A stretch of DNA of 64,000 bases from contig NZ_JACTVJ010000011.1 of NCBI RefSeq assembly GCF_014493765.1, positions 310,001-374,000 on the forward strand. Reading direction: 5' to 3'. The position numbers were made by a program, and so were the translations under genes. The notes under the pieces were generated by a model that had not been told where the DNA came from, searched no databases, and saw only the letters and a program-made list of their open reading frames with translations. This document shows, piece by piece, positions 57,834-64,000 of this stretch. Positions within the stretch are counted from its first letter, which is position 1; every line of letters begins with the position of its first letter. The DNA comes from Streptomyces polyasparticus (GTDB taxonomy: Bacteria > Actinomycetota > Actinomycetes > Streptomycetales > Streptomycetaceae).

Positions 57834-58082
57834 ATGTCACGTACGCGCAAAGCAATCGTCGCCTCGGTCACCGCACTCGCCGCAGCAGGCATCGCCACAG
57901 GAGCAAGCGGCGCGTTCGCCGACGACGGCGGGGATACGCCGAAGAATGTACGGATCGTCGTCGACGAACGCGGATCCGGCCAGGAACCCGCGGCCGACAA
58001 GGAGGACTGCCCCGGCAAGGGCGCCGGCAACGGCAACGGCACCGGCACCGAGGACCCGGCCACGGTGGCGGAGGCGCTGTGA
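57834..58082 (+). CDS. small exported protein, MoxR operon leader gene
   Basis: 82 residues from ATG 57834. N-terminal signal peptide (SRTRKAIVASVTALAAAGIA, cleavage near GAFADDGG). The mature ~50 residues are acidic and Gly-rich, with one Cys (DKEDCPGKGAGNGNGTG). Overlaps the MoxR gene by GTGA, so translation of the whole operon may depend on this gene. No family recognised. Its ribosome site is inside a hairpin. Confidence 0.8.
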   Translation: MSRTRKAIVASVTALAAAGIATGASGAFADDGGDTPKNVRIVVDERGSGQEPAADKEDCPGKGAGNGNGTGTEDPATVAEAL

Positions 58083-59074
58083 GCGTCGCACTCGCCCCCG
58101 ACGACCAAAAGCTCCTGGAAGAGGCGCTGTTCGAGGTCAAGCGGGTGATCGTCGGCCAGGACCGGATGGTGGAGCGGATGTTCACCGCCGTCCTGGCCCG
58201 CGGCCACTGCCTGCTCCAAGGCGTGCCGGGCGTCGCCAAGACGCTCGCCGCCAAGTCCCTGGCCGAAGTGGTCGGCGGGCACTTCGCGCGGATCCAGTTC
58301 ACCCCCGACCTCGTCCCCTCCGACATCACCGGCACCCGGATCTACCGGGCCTCGCGGGAGACCTTCACCGTCGAGCCCGGACCGGTCGTCGCCAACGTGG
58401 TGCTCGCCGACGAGATCAACCGGGCGCCCGCCAAGGTGCAGTCGGCCCTGCTCGAAGTGATGGCCGAACGCCAGGTCTCGCTCGGCGGCACGACCGTCGA
58501 GGTCCCCGAGCCCTTCCTCGTCCTCGCCACGCAGAACCCCATCGAGTCCGAGGGCGTCTACCAGCTGCCCGAGGCCCAGCGGGACCGCTTCCTGCTCAAG
58601 GTGGAGATCGACGTGCCGAGCGAGTCGGAGGAGCTCGCGATCCTCTACCGGATGAGCACCGACGCGCCGCGCCCCCGCCGCGTGCTCACCCCGTCCGTGG
58701 TCCTGTCCCTGCAGCGGGCGGCCGACGAGGTGTTCGTGCACCACGCGGTGGCCGAGTACGCGGTCCGCCTGGTGTGCGCGACCCGTGAACTGGCCGGTCC
58801 CGAACGCCGGTTGGCGCACGGCGCGGGCCCGCGCGCCACGCTCGGCCTGGTCGCCGCCGCCCGGGCCCTGGCCCTGCTGCGCGGCCGCGGGTACGTCCTG
58901 CCCGACGATGTGCGCGGCCTCGCCCACGACGTCATCGCCCACCGGCTCGTGCTGTCCTTCGACGCCCTGGCCGACGGAGTCGAACCCGCCGCCCTGGTCG
59001 ACGAGGTGCTCGCCGCCGTCGAGCAGCCGAAGATCAGCCCGCGCGAGGCGGCCGTCGAGGAGGCGGCGGCATGA
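58079..59074 (+). CDS. MoxR-family AAA+ ATPase
   Basis: 331 residues from GTG 58079. Walker A GVPGVAKT (48-55), Walker B NVVLADEINRAPAK, sensor-1 VLATQNPIESEGVYQLPEAQ, and the AAA_lid_2 C-terminal helical domain. MoxR ATPases act as chaperones for VWA-domain partner proteins; DUF58 and VWA genes follow directly and overlap, so the three form one complex-forming operon. Overlaps the DUF58 gene by ATGA. Confidence 0.95.
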   Translation: MSVALAPDDQKLLEEALFEVKRVIVGQDRMVERMFTAVLARGHCLLQGVPGVAKTLAAKSLAEVVGGHFARIQFTPDLVPSDITGTRIYRASRETFTVEPGPVVANVVLADEINRAPAKVQSALLEVMAERQVSLGGTTVEVPEPFLVLATQNPIESEGVYQLPEAQRDRFLLKVEIDVPSESEELAILYRMSTDAPRPRRVLTPSVVLSLQRAADEVFVHHAVAEYAVRLVCATRELAGPERRLAHGAGPRATLGLVAAARALALLRGRGYVLPDDVRGLAHDVIAHRLVLSFDALADGVEPAALVDEVLAAVEQPKISPREAAVEEAAA

Positions 59075-59976
59075 CGACACTCGCCGAACTCACCCCCGAA
59101 CAGGCCTTACGGCACCTGGAGTTGCTGTTCACGCGCCGCGTGGACGGCGTGCTCCAAGGCGACCACCGCGGCCTGAACACCGGTCCTGGCACCGAACCCG
59201 ACCGCACCCGCGTCTACGAGCCCGGCTCGGACGACGTGCGCCGGATCGACTGGAACGCGACCGCGCGCACCACCGTCCCCCATGTCCGCCTCACCGAGGC
59301 CGAACGCGAACTCACCACCTGGATCGTGCTCGACGCCTCCGCCAGCATGGACTTCGGTACGGGGCGGATGGAGAAGCGCGACCTGGCGGTCGGCGCCGCC
59401 GCGGCCGTGGCGTTCCTCACCGAACGCTCCGGCAACCGCATCGGCGCCCAGATCACCGGCCCCGACGGCATCCTGCGCATCCCGCCGCGCACCGGCCGCC
59501 GTCATCTCCTGTCCATCCTGTACGCCGCCCTCGACCGTCCCCGGGTCGCGGCCGGCCCGCAGCGGCACTCCCTCGGCGACACCCTGCGCTCGCTTCGCTC
59601 CCTCAGGCGGCGCGCACTCGTCGCGGTCGTCTCCGACTTCCTCGAGGACGGCTGGGAACGGCCGCTGCGGGCCGTCGCGCGCCACCACCAGGTCCTGGCC
59701 GTCGAGACGGTCGACCCACGCGAACTGGAGCTGCCCGCCGTCGGCCTGCTCACCGTCGTGGACCCGGAGACCGGCCGACGCCGCGAAGTGCCCACCCAGG
59801 CACGCAAGTTGCGGGAGCGCTACGCGAACGCCGCGCTGGAGCAGCGGGCGCAGATCCAGCAGGCGATACGGTCGAGCGGCGCCGCCCATCTGCGGCTGCG
59901 CACCGATCGCGACTGGGTCCGCGATGTCGTACGCCATCTCGCGGAGCAGCGGCGCAGGGGCGGAGGCGCGGCATGA
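59071..59976 (+). CDS. DUF58 protein with a TTA codon
   Basis: 301 residues from ATG 59071. DUF58 signature: VDGVLQGDHRGLNTGPGTEP, RVYEPGSDDVRRIDWNATAR, TWIVLDASASMDFGTGRM (VWA-like MIDAS DASAS), LRSLRRRALVAVVSDFL. Usual partner of MoxR ATPases in envelope or stress complexes. Codon 13 is TTA (59107-59109), a bldA-dependent leucine codon that is very rare in Streptomyces. Overlaps the VWA gene by ATGA. Confidence 0.95.
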   Translation: MTTLAELTPEQALRHLELLFTRRVDGVLQGDHRGLNTGPGTEPDRTRVYEPGSDDVRRIDWNATARTTVPHVRLTEAERELTTWIVLDASASMDFGTGRMEKRDLAVGAAAAVAFLTERSGNRIGAQITGPDGILRIPPRTGRRHLLSILYAALDRPRVAAGPQRHSLGDTLRSLRSLRRRALVAVVSDFLEDGWERPLRAVARHHQVLAVETVDPRELELPAVGLLTVVDPETGRRREVPTQARKLRERYANAALEQRAQIQQAIRSSGAAHLRLRTDRDWVRDVVRHLAEQRRRGGGAA

Positions 59977-60923
59977 CCCTCGCCTCGCCCGGCTGGCTCC
60001 TGCTGCTCGTGCCGCTGGCCGCGCTCATCGGCCTCTACGTGGTGATGCAGCGCAGACGCGGCCGGTATGCCGTCCGCTTCACCAACCTCGACCTGCTCGA
60101 CAAGGTGGCGCCGACCACGCCCGGCTGGCGGCGGCACGTCCCCGCGGCGGCCTTCTGCGCCACGCTCGGACTGCTCGTCGTCGGCTTCGCCCGGCCGAGT
60201 GTGGACGTACAGGTGCCCAGGGAGCGGGCCACGGTGATGGTCGCGTTCGACGTGTCCGGCTCCATGGAGGCGACCGATGTGGCGCCGAGCCGGTTCGCGG
60301 CCGCGCAGAAGGCGGCACTCGGCTTCGTGGAGCAGCTGCCGGACCGGTTCAACGCGGGCCTGGTGCCGTTCAGCGGCTCCGCCACGGTGGCAGTGCCGCC
60401 GGGCACGGACCGCGAAGCGCTGCGGGCTGCCATCCGGAGCCTGCGTACCGGCGAGGGAACCGCCATCGGCGAAGCGGTGATCGCCGCGCGCGACGCCGTA
60501 CGGCGGCTCGACGAGGAAGCGGGCGAGAACCCTCCGCCCGCGCATGTCGTCCTTCTGTCCGACGGGGCCAACACGGTGGGACGCTCGGTGAGTTCGGCGG
60601 CCGCCGCCGCGGCCGAGGCGCGGATTCCGGTCTCGACCATCGCGTACGGCACCGAGGAGGGGTGGATCGAGACACCCGCGGGGTCGCGGGTACCCGTGCC
60701 CGTCGACGGCCCGGCGCTCGAAGAGCTGGCCTCGGAGACCGGCGGCGACTTCCACGAGGCGGCGTCCGGGGAGGAACTGGAGGAGGTCTACGAGGACATC
60801 GGCAGCTCCGTCGGGCACCGCACGGAGGAGCGCGAGGTGTGGGCCTGGTTCGTCGGCGCCGGTCTGGCGGCGGCGCTCCTGACCGCGGCCGCGTCACTGC
60901 TGTGGTTCTCGCGACTGCCGTGA
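59973..60923 (+). CDS. VWA-domain membrane protein
   Basis: 316 residues from ATG 59973. Two N-terminal transmembrane helices (GWLLLLVPLAALIGLYVVMQ; AAFCATLGLLVVGFA), then a VWA domain with full MIDAS VMVAFDVSGSMEATDVAPSR, GTAIGEAVIAARDAV and VVLLSDGANTVG, and a C-terminal transmembrane helix (VWAWFVGAGLAAALLTAAAS). BatA-like; the metal-binding domain is between membrane helices, facing outside or in according to family. Last gene of the overlapping MoxR-DUF58-VWA set. A 24-bp repeat covers its stop. Confidence 0.93.
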   Translation: MTLASPGWLLLLVPLAALIGLYVVMQRRRGRYAVRFTNLDLLDKVAPTTPGWRRHVPAAAFCATLGLLVVGFARPSVDVQVPRERATVMVAFDVSGSMEATDVAPSRFAAAQKAALGFVEQLPDRFNAGLVPFSGSATVAVPPGTDREALRAAIRSLRTGEGTAIGEAVIAARDAVRRLDEEAGENPPPAHVVLLSDGANTVGRSVSSAAAAAAEARIPVSTIAYGTEEGWIETPAGSRVPVPVDGPALEELASETGGDFHEAASGEELEEVYEDIGSSVGHRTEEREVWAWFVGAGLAAALLTAAASLLWFSRLP

Positions 60924-60951
60924 GCCCTGCGACCTGGTGTGCCGTGAGCCC
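60916..60951. repeat. 12-base direct repeat, period 24, across the VWA stop codon
   Basis: TGCCGTGAGCCC at 60916-60927 and 60940-60951. The first contains the TGA stop (60921-60923). Confidence 0.8.
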
Positions 60952-60987
60952 GAAGTGGGCCCGACCCACGCTGACTTGGGAGGAAGC

Positions 60988-61845
60988 ATGAGCGATCCCT
61001 ACCACCACGGTCTGGGCGAACCCCGGGGCCCGGCCTTCACCCCGGGGCGGCCGCCGCCCCCGTTCGGACAGCCCGTGTATCCCACGCAGCCGTACTATCC
61101 GGCGCCCGAGCCGACCGCTCAGCCCCGGCAGCGCACCGGGCGCCCCGTCCTGGCCGCGATCGTCGCCGCGGTGCTCGCGGGCGGCGGCGCAGGCTACGCG
61201 GCCGGGCAGTGGGGTGACGGCAGCGCCCCGCCCGCCGCCGCGGGGCGGGACGCGAGCGGCCTCGACGCCGTGGCGGCGCGGGTGCTGCCGAGCGTGCTCT
61301 CGGTCGAAGCGCCGGGCGGCCAGGGCTCCGGGTTCGTCTTCGACCGCGAGGGACGCATCCTCACCAACGCCCATGTGGTGGGTGAGAGCCCGCAGGTGGT
61401 CGTGGTCCTGCAGAGCGGCCGGCGAGTGCCCGCCCAAGTCCTCGGCACCGACCCGGCGTTGGACGTCGCGGTGCTCAGCCCCGAGTCCACGCAGGGCCTG
61501 ACCCCCGCGGAGCTCGCCCCCGACGCGGAGCCCGCCGTCGGCGACACCGTGCTCGCCATCGGCTCGCCGCTCGGCCTGTCCGGCACCGTGACCTCCGGCA
61601 TTGTCAGCGCACTCGACCGCAAGGTCAGCCTCGGCGACGGCGACCAGCGCGCGCTGCAGACCGACGCCTCCATCAACCCCGGCAACTCCGGCGGCCCGCT
61701 GGTCGACGCCGACGGACAGGTCATCGGGATCAACACCGCCATCGCCACCCTCGACCGGGAACGGGGCGGTTCCATAGGCATCGGCTTCGCCATTCCCGTC
61801 GGCGAGGCACTCGACTCCGCGGAGTCGATCGTCGCGGGGGACTGA
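60988..61845 (+). CDS. membrane-anchored S1C (HtrA-like) trypsin-family protease
   Basis: 285 residues from ATG 60988, with GGGAGGAAG upstream. Pro/Tyr-rich cytosolic segment (1-50), one transmembrane helix (PVLAAIVAAVLAGGGAGYAA, 54-73), then a trypsin-like domain with His128 (LTNAHVVGE), Asp159 (PALDVAVL) and Ser234 (INPGNSGGPLVD). There is no PDZ domain, so it is shorter than DegP/HtrA. Probably an extracytoplasmic stress protease. Lies 64 bp after the VWA gene and 19 bp before the response regulator, which may control it. Confidence 0.92.
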   Translation: MSDPYHHGLGEPRGPAFTPGRPPPPFGQPVYPTQPYYPAPEPTAQPRQRTGRPVLAAIVAAVLAGGGAGYAAGQWGDGSAPPAAAGRDASGLDAVAARVLPSVLSVEAPGGQGSGFVFDREGRILTNAHVVGESPQVVVVLQSGRRVPAQVLGTDPALDVAVLSPESTQGLTPAELAPDAEPAVGDTVLAIGSPLGLSGTVTSGIVSALDRKVSLGDGDQRALQTDASINPGNSGGPLVDADGQVIGINTAIATLDRERGGSIGIGFAIPVGEALDSAESIVAGD

Positions 61846-61864
61846 CCACCGGAGGTGTCCGCAG

Positions 61865-62539
61865 ATGCGCCTGCTGTTCGTCGAGGACGAGGAAGACCTC
61901 GTCACAGCCGTCAAAGTCGGCCTGGTCAGAGCGGGTTACGCCGTGGACACCGCGCCCGACGTCGCCTCCGCCCTGGAGAAGCTCGACATCAACGCGTACG
62001 ACCTGGTCCTGCTCGACCTGACCCTGCCCGACGGCGACGGCTTCGCGGTGTGCCGGGCGGTGCGCACCGCGCCCGGCGGGCCGCGGATCCTGATGCTCAC
62101 GGCCCGCGACCGCCTCGCGGACCGGGTGCGCGGCCTCGACGAGGGCGCCGACGACTATCTCGTCAAACCCTTCGCCCTGCCCGAACTCCTGGCGCGCATA
62201 CGGGCGTTGCTCCGGCGCGAGGAAGGCGGTACCTCGGTCGTGGAGGTGGGCGAGCTCCGTCTGGACACCGCACGCTTCGAGGCCTTCCGCGGGCAGCGGC
62301 CGCTGCAGCTGACGCCCAAGGAGTTCGGCGTACTGCACTATCTGATGACGCGCCCGGGCCGAGTCGTACCGACGGAGGAGCTGCTCGAGCACGTGTGGGA
62401 CGAGCACGCCGATCCGTTCACCAACACCGTGCGGGTGACGGTGGGGTCACTGCGGCGGAAGATCACCGGGGACGGGGAACCGCTGATCGAGACGGTGATC
62501 CGCGCGGGCTACCGCCTCAAGGAGACACCCGCCTCATGA
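61865..62539 (+). CDS. OmpR-family response regulator
   Basis: 224 residues from ATG 61865. Receiver domain: LLFVEDEEDLVTAVKVGLV, phospho-acceptor Asp in AYDLVLLDLTLPDGDG, the switch Thr in ILMLTARD, Lys in DDYLVKPFALPELLARI. Trans_reg_C winged helix from about residue 125 (PLQLTPKEFGVLHYLMTRPG, FTNTVRVTVGSLRRKI, IRAGYRLKE). Overlaps the kinase gene by ATGA; co-transcribed with the S1C protease gene. Confidence 0.96.
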   Translation: MRLLFVEDEEDLVTAVKVGLVRAGYAVDTAPDVASALEKLDINAYDLVLLDLTLPDGDGFAVCRAVRTAPGGPRILMLTARDRLADRVRGLDEGADDYLVKPFALPELLARIRALLRREEGGTSVVEVGELRLDTARFEAFRGQRPLQLTPKEFGVLHYLMTRPGRVVPTEELLEHVWDEHADPFTNTVRVTVGSLRRKITGDGEPLIETVIRAGYRLKETPAS

Positions 62540-63816
62540 AGCTTCCGCGCCCCGTGCAGAGCCTGCGCCTGGTCGGCCGCCTCCGACCCGTACGGCGCCT
62601 TCGAGGTATGAGCCGTCCCGGTCTCCCCGCCTTCACCCACACCATCCGCTTCCGCCTCACCGTCCTGTACTCGGCCCTGCTTTTCGCCCTCACCGCCCTC
62701 GTCCTCGGCGGCGTCTACGTCGCCGTCGAGCGCAGCGGCGAAGCGCACCCGGTCACCAAGCAGTTCACCGCGCAGAAGTACATCGACGGCGAGTACGCGG
62801 GGGAGTTCCAGGGCGTCAAGGTCGAGGAGGTGGAGGCCGCGGTCAACTACGAGACCCTGGCGAATCTGCGCCGGGTCTCGTTCGTGGTGCTCGGCGGTGT
62901 GGCCGTGGCGAGCCTCGGCATCGGCTGGATTCTGTCAGGACGCGTCCTGCGCCCCGTGCGCTCCATCTCCCGTACGGCGGCGGACATCCAGGCCACCGAT
63001 CTCTCCCAGCGGATCCGCCTGGACGGCCCGCGCGACGAACTGCGCGATCTCGCCGACACCGTGGACTCCATGCTGGAACGCCTGGACAACGCCTTCGACG
63101 CCCAGCGCCGCCTGATCGACGACGCCTCGCACGAACTGCGCAGCCCGCTCGCGATCATCCGCGCGAATCTGGACGCGGTGCTCAACGCGGAGGAGTCCGA
63201 CGACGAGGAACGCAGGGCCGCGGTACGGGTGGTCGACCGCGCGACCACCCGTATGACCAGGCTGGTGGAGGACCTCCTGGCCACCGCACGCCGGCAGGCA
63301 CCCGCACTCGCCGACACCGATGTCGACTTGTCGGCGGCGGTCGCGGACGCGTGCGAGGAGTTCGAACTGCCCGCGGCCGAGGGCGATGTGGTGATCCGCC
63401 GGCGGCTGCCGCCGGGGCTCACGGTGATCGGCGACCATGACGCGTTACGCAGAGCCGTGGGCAATCTGCTGTCCAACGCGGTCCGTCTGTCACCACCGGG
63501 AGCCGCGGTCACGGTGACGGCGGGGCGGGACGAGGACGGCACGGTGTGGACGTCCGTGACGGATCAGGGGCCCGGGATCGCGGAGGCCGACCGGGAGAAG
63601 GTCTTCGACCGGTTCTGGCGTGGGAGCAGAACGGACGGGGGCGATCCGGGTGCCGGACGTGATCCGCGGGCCGGACGCGACCGTCACGCGGGTCTGGGCC
63701 TGGCGATCGTCCGGCAGATCACGGAGTCGCACGGGGGCGAGGTCCGGGTGACCTCGACGCTCGGTGCGGGGGCGACCTTCACACTGCGGCTGCCGGCCCG
63801 CACCGACGAGACCTGA
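62536..63816 (+). CDS. sensor histidine kinase with a TTA codon
   Basis: 426 residues from ATG 62536. Transmembrane helices at about 42-62 and 118-136 enclose an extracytoplasmic sensor of ~55 residues; HAMP (RVLRPVRSISRTAADIQATD), H-box (LIDDASHELRSPLAIIRANL), N-box (RRAVGNLLSNAVRLS), G boxes (TDQGPGIAEADREKVFDRFW, GLGLAIVRQITESHGGEV). The G-box region holds a short AGRD repeat insert (GAGRDPRAGRDRHAG). Codon 304 is TTA (63445-63447), a bldA-dependent codon. Partner of the OmpR-type regulator upstream. Confidence 0.95.
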   Translation: MKLPRPVQSLRLVGRLRPVRRLRGMSRPGLPAFTHTIRFRLTVLYSALLFALTALVLGGVYVAVERSGEAHPVTKQFTAQKYIDGEYAGEFQGVKVEEVEAAVNYETLANLRRVSFVVLGGVAVASLGIGWILSGRVLRPVRSISRTAADIQATDLSQRIRLDGPRDELRDLADTVDSMLERLDNAFDAQRRLIDDASHELRSPLAIIRANLDAVLNAEESDDEERRAAVRVVDRATTRMTRLVEDLLATARRQAPALADTDVDLSAAVADACEEFELPAAEGDVVIRRRLPPGLTVIGDHDALRRAVGNLLSNAVRLSPPGAAVTVTAGRDEDGTVWTSVTDQGPGIAEADREKVFDRFWRGSRTDGGDPGAGRDPRAGRDRHAGLGLAIVRQITESHGGEVRVTSTLGAGATFTLRLPARTDET

Positions 63817-63819
63817 GGG

Positions 63820-64000
63820 TCAGGCGGCCTTGGCCTTCGTGGCGTACATGTCCACGTACTCCTGGCCGGACAGGGCGAGCACCTCGGACATCACCGAGTC
63901 GGTGACGGCCCGCAGCACATAGCGGTCGCGGTCCATGCCCTCGTACCGCGAGAACTCCATCGGCTTGCCGAAGCGCACCGTCACCTTGCCCGGCCGCGGC
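63820..64000 (-). CDS. PlsC-type 1-acylglycerol-3-phosphate acyltransferase (5' part cut by window)
   Basis: C-terminal 59 residues only: PRPGKVTVRFGKPMEFSRYE ... SVMSEVLALSGQEYVDMYAT, ending KAKAA. This tail is typical of actinobacterial lysophospholipid acyltransferases of the PlsC family; the catalytic HX4D lies outside the window. Convergent with the kinase gene, 3 bp between stops. Confidence 0.8.
   Translation of the reverse strand, partial: PRPGKVTVRFGKPMEFSRYEGMDRDRYVLRAVTDSVMSEVLALSGQEYVDMYATKAKAA

Overview
The window looks like a chromosomal core segment of a Streptomyces. G+C is very high, third codon positions are almost all G or C, and GTG starts are common. Genes overlap as ATGA or GTGA. 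By memory of gene order (no alignment was run), the run infC-rpmI-rplT / TrmH-type methyltransferase / orphan kinase / pheS-pheT / argCJBDR-argG-argH matches the S. coelicolor SCO1615-SCO1565 region read in reverse.

Region by region. 1-8 kb: a glutamylation-type amine (probably ethanolamine) catabolic cluster: a class I amidotransferase, an ethanolamine-type permease, a FadR-type regulator, a GlnA4-like ligase, an aldehyde dehydrogenase and an SDR, followed by an exported HAD phosphatase. 8-15 kb: envelope and small-molecule genes, including a proline-rich membrane protein coupled to a mycosin-like protease. 15-24 kb: translation genes. infC starts at ATC behind a leader with an attenuator; rpmI, rplT, a SpoU methyltransferase, a TetR/DoxX pair, an orphan kinase and pheST follow. 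24-36 kb: a SpoIIE-type phosphatase, an HTH/TPR regulator with a NUDIX hydrolase, two GNATs, a 3-hydroxyacyl-CoA dehydrogenase, a family-10 glycosyl hydrolase, a head-to-head EamA/MocR pair, a degenerate histidine phosphatase and a deaminase. 36-47 kb: monomeric isocitrate dehydrogenase, an ABC-F gene with a leader peptide, a LysR effector-domain protein with DUF5997, an APH-like kinase, and LRV and HEAT repeat proteins flanking a 51-residue gene. 47-55.5 kb: arginine biosynthesis (argCJBDR, argG, argH) with ArgR-type promoters. 55.6-64 kb: TetR/MFS efflux, then a MoxR/DUF58/VWA operon, an HtrA-type protease and an OmpR-type two-component system; a PlsC-type gene is cut by the window edge.

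No CRISPR array, IS element, tRNA, rRNA or phage gene was seen. The most unusual signals are at the DNA level. Short tandem duplications of 18 to 36 bp span or abut the stop codons of about eight unrelated genes. An ABC-F gene follows a seven-codon leader ORF and an operator-like palindrome. A hairpin buries the ribosome binding site of a small exported protein. Only two in-frame TTA (bldA-type) codons were found, both in the last 6 kb.
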